Shown here one piece after another: positions 12,901 to 22,499 of a stretch of DNA of 64,000 nt. The notes under the pieces were generated by a model. The model made no database searches, was not told the origin of the DNA, and saw only the letters and a list, made by a program, of their open reading frames with translations. The stretch's first letter is position 1, and each line of letters opens with the position of its first letter. A program made the translations under genes and the position numbers. The stretch covers positions 31,332-95,331 of the forward strand of contig QANT01005646.1 in NCBI GenBank assembly GCA_003254885.1, read 5' to 3'. Source of the DNA: Purshia tridentata (lineage: Eukaryota > Streptophyta > Magnoliopsida > Rosales > Rosaceae).

Positions 12901-13749
12901 ATGGCTACTCGTTTGTCTGTTCCGGTGGGTTTCAAGTTTATCCCCAACGAAGAAGAACTACTTCTTTGGTACCTTCTCCCCAAACTCGAGGGCAAGGAGG
13001 TTCCCAAAGGTCCTGTTCACGACTGTAATCTTTACGATAAAGAACCTTCGCAAATATGGGACCAATACAAAGAATCACAAGAAGCTAAAGACGTCTACTT
13101 ATTTACCCAACTCAAGAAGAAAACCCTAAAGGGCTCGCGTATTAGCCGAACAGTCGGCACCGGCACCTGGAAAGGCGAAGACTCCAGCACCAAAATATAT
13201 GCTACTTTGGACAAGAACAAGTATGTTATTGGGTACAGAAAAAGATTTTGTTACAAGAATAAAGGGTCGGAGGACGATGGCCGCTGGATTATGCACGAGT
13301 ACGATCTTGATGAATCTTTATTGCAAAACAAAGATCAAGTAAGTATATCTATATATATAATATCTTTTGGTAAGTATATGTATGTATGTGTGTTTAATTA
13401 AATTATAATTTTCTTTGTATAATAGGATTTGGAATTTATTTGACGAAAAAATATGCAATATGATCAAATGCAGGAAAAGAAGTATGTAATTTGCATTCTT
13501 AGGAAGAATGACAGATCATCGGAGAAAAAGAAAGTACAATTACAAGAACAAGAACAAGATGATCAAGTGAAGCTTTTGGAGGATAAAATACAAGGAGACC
13601 TTCAACGTCCGTTTATTCAAGAAGAGACGACGTCATCTAACAATAACATTCTCAAATACTTGGAGGACTACTTAATGAGCAATGATGATCACCTTCAACC
13701 TATCGACGCAGATCTTGAAAATGAAATACGAAAATATTTAAAAGATTAG
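12901..13749 (+). CDS. NAC-domain transcription factor, short and divergent
   Basis: Plant NAC proteins bind DNA in the nucleus through an N-terminal NAC domain. Exons are 12901-13338 and 13474-13749 (CAA|GTAAGT donor, CAG|GAAAAG acceptor), giving 237 residues. Subdomain A reads GFKFIPNEEELLLWYLLPKL (usual form GFRFHPTDEELV..YL). PSQIW follows, then the TWKG, GYRKRFCY and WIMHEYDL stretches; the domain closes with KYVICILRKN, where YVLCR.FKK is usual. The C-terminal region is only about 80 residues, acidic and Gln/Glu-rich, with no membrane segment. The start MATRLSVPVGF was chosen because an upstream in-frame ATG precedes the TATA box. Only one intron is seen, whereas many NAC genes have two. 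The family call is sure; the subgroup and target genes are unknown. Confidence 0.88.
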
Positions 13750-13873
13750 TTCTGCTAAGCCTCGTTCAACACCTAGCATTAATGTTAGCACTTATGTTAG
13801 TATTAGCATCATATAAATATTTTGATTTTGATTTTTTTTGGCCAGTTGTTAAACTTGATCTTTATCTTGATAA

Positions 13874-14420
13874 TCTACAGACTTTTTAGTTCCCTGAAAG
13901 CCTTTTTAGGTGCAAAACACTTGTGGTTTTGAAACTGTCATCAAATTAATTGTTTGACTTATGCTCCTACATCACGGGTGTTTCCGAAATCTCAAGTTTC
14001 TCCATTTCACAGTTGATCCTGATATATACTCAATGGAAAATATTTTATCTTACTGTCCTGTACTGAGAAACCTCAGGACTATCTCTGTGAGGATTCTGGG
14101 GGTCGCAGGTTGAGATGGAAGTGGCAAAATATTTGTTAATAAATGGCATAGCTTTAGATAAGACGACAATTTATACAGGTTCTCTGTGTATTGAAGAGGA
14201 GTTATACAGGGCATTTTGTATGTTTCACAGGCGTTCAATGACTTATATCAAGTTGAATTTATCAAATGTAATACTTGGTTTTTCAAGCACTTTATTTTGT
14301 ATGTCTGATTCTCTAGATTTTGGAAGGATTCTGTTTTTCAAATTTGTAAAATCATCATCTTTGATGGAAGATGAATATATTTGCAGTCTTCTTTCCATTT
14401 TAAAGATTTTAACTCTCTAG
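13874..14420 (+). pseudogene. F-box/LRR/FBD gene remnant A
   Basis: The sequence from about 13886 (TTCCCTGAAAGCCTTTTTAG) to 14067 matches the LRR region of the F-box gene at 15642 (LPQSLFMCKTLKVLKVSS through FSYCPVLEDL), but with frame breaks. It then jumps near 14070 directly to the FBD tail (LRTISVRI, EVAKYLLINGIALDK). The missing middle equals about 16217-17265 of the intact gene. The last part (14190-14420) matches that gene's tail and 3' untranslated region, including the MFHRRSMTY stretch. There is no F-box, no start codon and no continuous frame. Confidence 0.8.
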
Positions 14421-14756
14421 CCTGGGGAATCCCGATTAATTATGGTGACATGAACAGCTCTGGATAATCAAAAACTTTACATCAATCTGTCATATATGCC
14501 TTGATCGATCAGTTTTCCAGCTTTACCTTAAAAGCCTTTTCTTTTTGTCTTTAATTATAGCTAAATCATTTTTATTTCTATTTTGCATCATAATAGTTGT
14601 AAGTATCTCAACTATAGTTGATGTTTTTATTATAGCTAAGTGTTAAAGTAATGTATAATCACTATTGAATTGATGATTTATCTTTAGCTTCTCTATCTGT
14701 TTGTAATGATCAAGTTCCAGCACAATAGACAAAATGTATAATGTAATTGGCAAAAA

Positions 14757-14972
14757 TCATAATTCCCAACTCCCGATTAAGTAAATTTGAGCAATTAATT
14801 TCCACAAGTCACCGTCTTCAACATCTTTGGTGATCAATTTGGAGTCGATACCACTCGAACCATGGCTGTCCATTAAGCTTGGTTTGATTAATCTTAATAA
14901 ACAAAAGAAATTAATTATATTAAATTTTGGGAAACTAAATATACTAAACTTTTTTATTGAATTTACTTCCAT
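14757..14972 (-). pseudogene. Fragment of the acidic small-protein gene
   Basis: On the minus strand, MDSHGSSGIDSKLITKDVED followed by GDLW, then GSWEL, matches the middle of the 164-residue protein at 18701-19195 (MDGHGSSAMELIIKDTED, GDLW, DWELGCF). DNA similarity is clear over about 14760-14885. The N- and C-terminal parts are missing and the flanking residues are unrelated. Together with remnant A it is a decayed copy of the F-box plus acidic-gene pair found at 18.0-19.2 kb. Confidence 0.75.
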
Positions 14973-15164
14973 GATTTGGGTCTTGCCAAATATGCAAAAC
15001 TGTGCGTTTTGTTCATATTAGAAAAACTCTGCGTTTTGTTGTAGTTGTAACTTGGAAGTTGGAAGTAGTAGTTGTAAAAAACAAGAAGTAGTATTAAAAA
15101 GGGTTTACACTTGCCGTTAGGAGTTAGGAGTACGTTAGGAGTGGTCTTGGGGACCGTATATCTT

Positions 15165-15641
15165 AGCTTTTCTCATCTTTTCTCAGCAACATTGGAGTTT
15201 TTACATTCACTGGCAGCGTAGCACAAGTATTTTTCCTGGGTCATCTTAGAAGCTCTTATCAGGTATTTCTCTTAAACCTTTTGACTTATTCTTTCTTACC
15301 ATCTTTTTTTTTTTCCTTCTTCGTTCTGTTTGTTTGCTTAGAAAAAATTTCTCGATAAATTAGAATTCCATGTCTAGATATGTGTGAAGAATACATGGGT
15401 ATTCAATACTTTATTGTTAAATTGCAAACTTTTAGCTTTGACTATTTTTTTTTTGAAATTCTTTAATTGATATATCGCAAAAAAAGGTTCAAACTTTCAC
15501 TCGTTTAGTTGTTTTCCTTTGCCTTGGATTTTAAGTAAACAAAAATAGATTAAATTTAGAGTTTTTATGTATGTATTTTAATTTATAATTGAAATGTACA
15601 CAGACACAGAAGTTTGAAGTATCAAGGTAGAAATAGATTCG
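15165..15641 (+). other. 5' untranslated region of the F-box gene, with probable intron
   Basis: A leader-like stretch (15165-15262) ends CTTATCAG|GTATTTCT. A likely acceptor TACACAG precedes 15604, so a 5' UTR intron of about 340 nt is probable. The same leader, including the TATCAG|GTA or CATCAG|GTA donor, recurs at 18050-18170 in remnant C. Confidence 0.5.
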
Positions 15642-17402
15642 ATGTCAAAGCCTCAGGCAAGAGTTAAAGATAGGATGATTGCATTACCAGACGAAATTAT
15701 TTGTCACATACTTTCCTTCCTTCCAACAATATGTGCTGTGAGGACCAGCATTTTGTCTAGAAGATGGAAGAACTTATGGACTTCTGTTTCCAGTCTAGAC
15801 TTTGACAATGTAAGAGATTTGTGTACTAAAGAGAAAGGTTGCTATGGCTCTGATCGCTTTACGACATTTGTTGATCGTGTATTTTTCTTTCGGGACTCAT
15901 CAGTCATCCAAAAACTTCATGTTATACTTACTCACCTTCATGATTTCTCTCGTATTGATGCTTGGGTTTGCACAGCTGTTAGGCGTAATGTTGTTGAACT
16001 TGATTTTTGTCTATATGTTGATCGTCACAGGACTTTTGAGCTACCTCAAAGCCTTTTCATGTGCAAAACACTGAAGGTTCTGAAAGTTTCGTCAAACTGT
16101 ATTACTTGTGCTCCTCCTACTTCAGGGTGTTTCCCAAGTCTCAAGTTACTCCATGTTACAGTTATGAATCCTGATAAGAACTCAATGGATAAGCTTTTTT
16201 CTTACTGCCCTGTACTTGAAGACTTGACTATAGATGGAAGAATTGCAAATGGTGTCGTTTATAATTTCAAGGTCTTTGCGCCTGAACTGAAGACGTTGAC
16301 AATCAATTTGGATGAACATACTAGTGGGCACAGTTTTCATATTAATGCTCCAAAGCTTGAAAACCTGGATTTGAAGCAGGTTGCTTTGTCAAATTATAAT
16401 TTGCAGAATTCAAAGTTCCTAGTCAATGCCAGTATTGTTCTCAGAGCCCTTTCTTCAGAAGAACGGGCCTCCTTTCCCACCCGTGCAATTGCACTTCTGG
16501 CTGTAGTTTCCCATGTTGAGTGTTTGTCTCTTTCTGCTCATTGTTTGGAGGTAAAGTATACCCTAACTTTTGTTCTTTACACTACCTTTGGTAGAGAGGA
16601 TTATAGGATGAAAGAAATGGGTGGATGAGGAATACTTGAGGGGTGAGGCATGCATGTTGGCCCATCATTTTCATTCCCTTCATTGCCAGAAAGATTGAAG
16701 GAATGAAAGTAGTTAAATGGTAATTAGGTTCTTGTTTGCACTAGAAGATCTTCTCATTCCCTTCTACAAGCACGGTAATTAAGGAAGAGTTTTGCTTTTG
16801 CACTTTCCTTCCAATTATATGAACCATCTCCCAGTTTTCATTCTTCTTAACATGTTTATTGTTCTTATTATTCTTGCTTTGACAATTTATGATTTAAAAT
16901 TGTAAATTATGCATAAGGAATTGTTTAATCTCTGCATTAAGTTTTTGTTTGATCAGTATTTCTATCTTTCATGAAGGCTTGGTATCTCCCTCTTTTTCAT
17001 AATTTAAACCAATTGAAGCTGGTACTTCACGATTGCCATTACTGGGATTTGCTAGAATTGTTGCTCGACAGATCACCTAAACTGAAAGATCTCATTGTAG
17101 AAGTTGTAAGTAATATATATGCACTTATGCTAAATTTTACCAACATGCAGCACTAAAGCGAATTCTCATTTCGTTAATTCCTTTATCATCAGAGAACCAA
17201 ATGTGATGAAGAATATTCAGTGCCGCAATGGAATCCACCACAGTCTGTGCCTGCTTGTATGTTGAAAGACCTCAGGACTATCTCCATAAGGGGATTTAGG
17301 TTACAGAAAGTTCAGAAGGAAGTGGCAAAATACTTGTTAAAGAATGGTTATGTTTTGGATAAGATGAATTGGCAACATACTTCTTTTACAAGGAATTTTT
17401 GA
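15642..17402 (+). CDS. F-box/LRR/FBD protein
   Basis: Predicted substrate-recognition subunit of an SCF ubiquitin ligase. Exons are 15642-16550, 16977-17105 and 17193-17402, giving 415 residues with all junctions in phase 0. The F-box at about residues 10-50 reads IALPDEIICHILSFLPTICA then RTSILSRRWKNLWTSV. LRR-like segments follow (FELPQSLFMCKTLKVLKVSS; GCFPSLKLLHVTVMN). The FBD region begins at WNPPQSVPACMLKDLRTIS and runs through VQKEVAKYLLKNGYVLDKM. Exon 2 must begin at GCTTGG (acceptor ATGAAG), because the earlier GATCAG acceptor gives an immediate stop. The tail ends early at NWQHTSFTRNF. The next frame continues with the family-typical FFYKEFLMFQRCSMTCQVE, so a 1-nt shift near 17370-17385 has removed about 25 residues. 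It may still be functional. Confidence 0.83.
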
Positions 17403-18000
17403 TGTTTCAAAGGTGTTCTATGACTTGCCAAGTTGAAATTATCACACAATCAAGAGAAAAGAAAGTCGAAGTTGATTGGTTCTGTTTTGACACGGATGAC
17501 AAGTTATGAGGTTTTCTGTATGCAGAAGAAAATGGAATTATTATACAAGGAGTTTTTGAGTTGATGACTTGCATGTCAAGTTTAATTGATTGCACAATAA
17601 GGAAAAAAAGACAGTTGGATGAGGATGTAAGTTTTGGTTTTTTGAATACTTTGTTTTGGAAGTCTGTTCTAGGTTTTGGAAAGATTTTGTTCTTCAAATT
17701 TGTAACTCATATTTGCAGTCCGCTTTCCATTTAATGATTGAATCTCGTTATCTTCTTTAACTTTGGGGAAATTTGATTTATTATGGTCACTTGCATATAT
17801 ATATATGTAAAATCTCTGATTGAATCAATCTGTATGTGTTAAATTAATAACTCTTAGCTATATCCTCGCCACTTAAAATGTGTATTATATAACCAAAAAG
17901 ATAAATAGGAAACGAGAGAGAGATCAAAAAGACCAAACCAGAGTAAAACTGTGAAGAGTATAAAGCGCTCAAAGAGTGTGGAAACCTGGAAGCTTCACAC

Positions 18001-18500
18001 TTGACAATTGCAGAGGTACCAAAAACGCTGTCGTTTGTTAAGCTCTGGTGGTCACATTTTCCTAGCTTTTCCCTCGTTTCTCAACATGCAAGTAATCAGG
18101 TCTTTTACCATTCACTAGCAGTAGCACAAGTATTTTGTCAGGGCCATCTCAGAAGCTTTCATCAGGTACTTTTGTTAATAGAAGATGAATCTATTTGCAG
18201 TCCTCATCTCAATACACAAGTTTTAGAAAGATTTGTTAGGAGTAACTTACATATAACAGTAACAACTTATGAAGAATAACCATAGTCAGTTGATGAAGTT
18301 GCCACAGACAAGGAGTTTTTTATGTTTCAGAAGGGGTCAATGACTTGTCTGGTTGATTTTATCAATATGCAATTATAGCTTTTACATGAAACTGAGTTTT
18401 GAAGTTCAATTCTTGGTTTTTGAGGGATTTTTTTGTAAAAGTTGTAGAGCTCTCTTTTTGTTGATAGCTATCCCTTTCTGTTCCATTTAATGATTGAATC
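18001..18500 (+). pseudogene. F-box/FBD gene remnant C
   Basis: From 18050 to about 18172 it matches the 5' leader of the intact F-box gene (AGCACAAGTATTTT, CATCTCAGAAG, CATCAG|GTAC). It then joins directly to 3'-end sequence (GAAGATGAATCTATTTGCAG; compare 14365 and 17706). Near 18300-18365 a frame encodes DKEFFMFQKGSMTCLVDF, the typical FBD C-terminus. The F-box, LRR and most of the FBD are absent. It sits just downstream of the acidic gene, in convergent orientation. Confidence 0.7.
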
Positions 18501-18700
18501 TCTTTAGCTTCTCTAAATCTATTTGTAAAGACTCAGCTACAGAACAATAGAAAAATTGTATAGTGAAAACCATGTTCAGTTAATGTAATTGGCACAAATC
18601 GTAATAATATAAAGATTTGTGAGCCCTTTAGATTTAAAATACATGGGGGGCTAGCAGAGTCTTTAGCTTAGTCACACATGATTGAGTCATATGCAGTGTC

Positions 18701-19195
18701 CTACCATAAAGAGCTGTACACATGCTCCTCCTCTAAGCCAACTCCATAACAAATATGAGAATAATCACTAACCCAAATTCCAGAATCAGTGGGACAATCC
18801 ATATCATATTCACAAGAATCCATATACCAATTCATGTCATCACTGCAGGGTGAGCAAGCCACCTGCTCATCCCTACCAAAACATCCCAACTCCCAATCAT
18901 GTGAAATCGAGCAATCGATATTCCACAAGTCACCATCTTCGGTATCTTTGATGATCAATTCCATAGCACTCGAACCATGGCCATCCATTGTGCTTGGATT
19001 GGCAATTTCTGCCTCTAGAGATTGGATCACACTGTTTAATCTTTCCTCATCGCGATCTTCTTCTTGCAGTTCTTCCAATAAGGACATGAGAATGGCACTG
19101 TTGGTTTCCATGACTTCAACTCCAAAATCTTCATAATCTTCACCATTCAAGCTTGCATAGTTTCTTGGTGCAGTGCTAGAACCCATGTTGTGCAA
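18701..19195 (-). CDS. Acidic small protein, copy 1 (unrecognised plant family)
   Basis: Single-exon frame of 164 residues, strongly acidic, with no signal peptide, membrane segment or known domain that I can see. It shares two blocks with the protein at 21781-22374. The N-terminal block is SAILMSLLEELQEEDRDEER followed by LNSVIQSLEAEI, probably helical or coiled. The C-terminal block is DDMNWYMDSCEYDMDC. Between them lies PSTMDGHGSSAMELIIKDTE. The start is the first ATG of the frame, about 135 nt downstream of a TATA box and with a plausible 5' leader. It lies convergent with F-box remnant C. Function is unknown; a nuclear adaptor or transcription-related role is conceivable but not shown. 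Confidence 0.7.
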   Translation of the reverse strand: MHNMGSSTAPRNYASLNGEDYEDFGVEVMETNSAILMSLLEELQEEDRDEERLNSVIQSLEAEIANPSTMDGHGSSAMELIIKDTEDGDLWNIDCSISHDWELGCFGRDEQVACSPCSDDMNWYMDSCEYDMDCPTDSGIWVSDYSHICYGVGLEEEHVYSSLW

Positions 19196-19328
19196 GAAAT
19201 TTTGATTCCTTGAAGGAGAGAAAAGAATTGAAGAATAGAAAGGCTTGAAGAAATTAAGAGACCAAGCTCAAGAAGTGATAGTCCTTAAGATTGTATTGCT
19301 ATATGGCTCTCTTAAACAGAGCTAGGCC

Positions 19329-19336
19329 TTTATATA
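19329..19336 (-). promoter_or_regulatory. TATA box of acidic gene copy 1
   Basis: TATATAAA on the minus strand within CCTATATAAAGGCC, 134 nt before the ATG at 19195. Spacing fits a short untranslated leader. Confidence 0.55.
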
Positions 19337-19339
19337 GGC

Positions 19340-21280
19340 TTATGATCATGAGGGTGACCTTCTATGATGTATAAGCCAATCATGTGCACATGGGCATTAA
19401 ATAACTAAGTAAATTTATATTTTTGAGGTAATGCTACCTAGAATACAAGATGTATATGTTGTCGGACTGTGCATGATCTTATTCAGATTCACAATCTGTG
19501 AGCCTAAGCATCAGAATGATATAATATGTAACATGCATGCATAATGTACAGTGGACCACTTCAAAGTTGTCTCATTGTCGAGTCTCTGAGGTCTTTCCAG
19601 CTTTCAAAGCAAGGATAATAATGCAGGCATGATGCTTGGAATATGGCACAAACAGGGTACGGCAGAAGAACCAAATTAAGGCAGAACATATCTTTACTCT
19701 TTCAATGATCCAACACCAAATCACAATAATAAAGTAATGGTGGTCAGCTGTGACTTTCAGCATCTACCTAAATGCCTACATGAGGGGATACATTCTTTGA
19801 AATTTTATATTAAATCATTGCCTTATTATCACTTTTCAGGATCACTTTTACATCTTGAAATGTGTAAATAAATCTCAATTCACCCCTATTGTTGTAATTG
19901 TCTCAATTTAACTCATGATAATATATCTCGTGTTCCAATATACCTTTCGGCTCAATTCCGTCTTAAGTTATAATATACATTTATCAATTTTGATTAGGTG
20001 GAAAGTTGAGATAATTAGAACAACATGAGGAGAATTGAGATTTGCTTACAATTTTCAAGGGCAAAAGTGATAATAAGCCTAAATCAATTGATACTGATAT
20101 GTTTTGGATTGTTTTCTTTAATGATTTGATGTTTCAACTGCTAATTAAATAATTGATAACTATGCATCACTGATGTTCATGACTAAGAATCTCTTAAATT
20201 AAGTGGGGTTTAGAGATATATATATGATATTGGACATATCATATATATCACATGTTCATGTTGGGTATGCTTTTGACAAATATATATAGGTATAAATATA
20301 TATGTATAAGAGAGTGATATATGATACAAGTGGCTCCGACATGCATAAATAAATTAAGAGGGGTTGGTGGCCATATTTGTGCTTCGAAAGTAGCCTTGCT
20401 TTAATTTGATGCACATGGTGCCACCACAACATGTTTGGTGGTGGTGGCCGGTGATTAGATTTAGATCTGAATATATTAGTTCATTCTTAAAATGGATGGT
20501 GAATGTATGATCCCACTTCCAACACCATGTGATTATGTCCACTATATGGCCCAACTTTTTTTTAACCCCTATGTGCAGTGGAAGAAATCTTTTGTTTTGG
20601 AATTCTAAGTAAAGCATGCACCTTCCTACCTATCATACTTAAATAACTACATAAAATATGCCAATGCATGCATGAAACTACAAGATATGTACGTAGCTGT
20701 GGGGCTGAGGTGTTGACATGGTAATGGTAATTATCTTTGCCACCAGAAATTGTCACTTATCATTAGAATTTAATTAATTTGATCTCCAAGAGATAGACAT
20801 ATCAAAAATTAGGAAAAAGATAAAAATAAAGTGTTAGGGATAAATAGTATTTTCCTTTATCAATTCGGTTGGATTTTGTTCAACCATCCATTACACAAAT
20901 AGAAACTTTCTAAAATTTTCACTTGCTTCATTTTCTAGTAACTTCTCCTATAACCCAATTTACACAAATTTTTCATATATTGAATTAGCTACTTTATAAA
21001 AATTTTAGTCAAATCATCAACTTCATTTGTTCCATTAATAAATAAAATAAAAATAAAAACACCATCTAGACCAAAATAAAAAATCAAACTTCATCAAACA
21101 ACCGAACATACGCACCATACATCTTTCATAAATACTCAAACATTGATTATTATTCTTTACGTACTTTTTTTAAGAATAATTCTTTAAGAAATTCAAATAC
21201 CTTACACTAGATATATGGTTCGAAGTATATATTGAATCACATTGTAGGCAATTAAGTCACAACAATATAGGGTTGTTTTT
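19340..21280. other. Intergenic DNA between the two acidic genes
   Basis: AT-rich, no convincing coding sequence. A short perfect hairpin lies near 20215-20250 (GATATATATGATAT arms around TGGAC). This stretch contains the distal promoter of copy 1 and the 3' flank of copy 2. Confidence 0.5.
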
Positions 21281-21283
21281 AGA

Positions 21284-21417
21284 GAAATGACCTAAAATGA
21301 TATATCTTTTGCCCGAAAAAGTACTAAAATGCCCCTCGTTTAAATACTTAGGCATAATTTATATGTATGTACCAAACCCGTATATCAACCCCCCAAAATG
21401 TCATTTTGGGTCATTTC
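21284..21417. mobile_element. 134-bp element with ~20-bp terminal inverted repeats (MITE-like)
   Basis: The left end GAAATGACCTAAAATGATAT (21284-21303) is the inverted match, with two mismatches, of the right end at 21398-21417 (read inward GAAATGACCCAAAATGACAT). The interior is AT-rich and noncoding. I could not define a clear target duplication, so the superfamily is undecided. Confidence 0.6.
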
Positions 21418-21780
21418 CTTGCTTTTAACCGGTCATTGGAATCTCATGCATTCCATGTTACTTGAGAATTAAGAAACTAAAGTCATGAAACGGATGTCTT
21501 ATTCTTAAAATTACTCTCTTAATTTGTTAATCACACAAGTGATAAAAACTTTTCAAATTAATTTTCTTTTAAGTGATTTTGTAGGAGCCCAAACTCATGC
21601 CAATTTCTTTCAAATATATAGACATTAATTCATTGTTACTAATAATTTTATTCCCCACAACTTGTAAGAGCATATCATGACATCATTAATTATATATGTA
21701 GATCGAGTACTTTGCAAATAAATAATGTTACTCTTTAATTCATAAGCGCGCTTTAATTAATATATAATTATGCAAGCATC

Positions 21781-22374
21781 CTAGCTTGTATTAACATTAC
21801 ATGTTTCCTGCCACAAATTCTGATACCCATTTTCCTCAAAGTAAGTGGTACTAGTACTGCCTTTATAGTACTCCTGATCTGTAGATGACCCTCCAAAACT
21901 AGACATGCAATCCATCCGATCATCACCAAGACAAGAATCCATGTACCAATTAATTGTGTCATCACCATCGGTAGAAGACCCCATCTCCATATCAATCCAC
22001 CCAAACCCAGATGAGTCTGTTGCCGGAGAATCACCACCGTTGAGTACATATCCCACATCGCAGGGCTGAAAATGATGATCATATAAGTATTCATCTTGGT
22101 TAATATTGCTGCCCAAGTACTGGTCATGAGTCTCATGACTATTGTCCACAAACATTTCATCACAGTGACTTGTGGAAGGACTATCCAGTTCCACTTGTAG
22201 ATCTCGGATTAGGGTGCTTAGCCTTTCCTCATCGTGGTCCTGATCGCCTTGGACCGTTTGATCTTCCAACAAGGACATGAGTAGGGCATTGCTCATCATG
22301 TTTGAATATGATGAGACCCCATTGTTGTCCTTGTTCATGGATGCCCAGTTTTCAGGTGATGCCAAAGAAGCCAT
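21781..22374 (-). CDS. Acidic small protein, copy 2 (paralogue of 18701-19195)
   Basis: Single-exon frame of 197 residues, acidic, with no membrane segment. It shares with copy 1 the N-terminal NALLMSLLEDQTVQG..DEERLSTLI block and the PSTSHCDE stretch. The C-terminal block is DDTINWYMDSCLGDDRMDC. A longer Asp/Ser/Gly-rich middle accounts for its greater size. Both copies begin with a similar leader (W or Y, ASMN/ASLN). A TATA-like TATATGA lies near 22491-22497 on the minus strand, about 120 nt before the ATG. Being intact and diverged from copy 1 suggests an older duplication and retention. I do not recognise the family and propose no biochemical function. Confidence 0.7.
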   Translation of the reverse strand: MASLASPENWASMNKDNNGVSSYSNMMSNALLMSLLEDQTVQGDQDHDEERLSTLIRDLQVELDSPSTSHCDEMFVDNSHETHDQYLGSNINQDEYLYDHHFQPCDVGYVLNGGDSPATDSSGFGWIDMEMGSSTDGDDTINWYMDSCLGDDRMDCMSSFGGSSTDQEYYKGSTSTTYFEENGYQNLWQETCNVNTS

Positions 22375-22499
22375 TTGGACACACTGATCAAAAGAAGCTG
22401 TTGAGGAATGCTAAAGCATGTAAAGCTACAAGTTTAGATGTTATTATTCCTCAATGGCTTTGCGAGTGGTACTAAAGCTAGAGTTGGGCCTCATATAAG

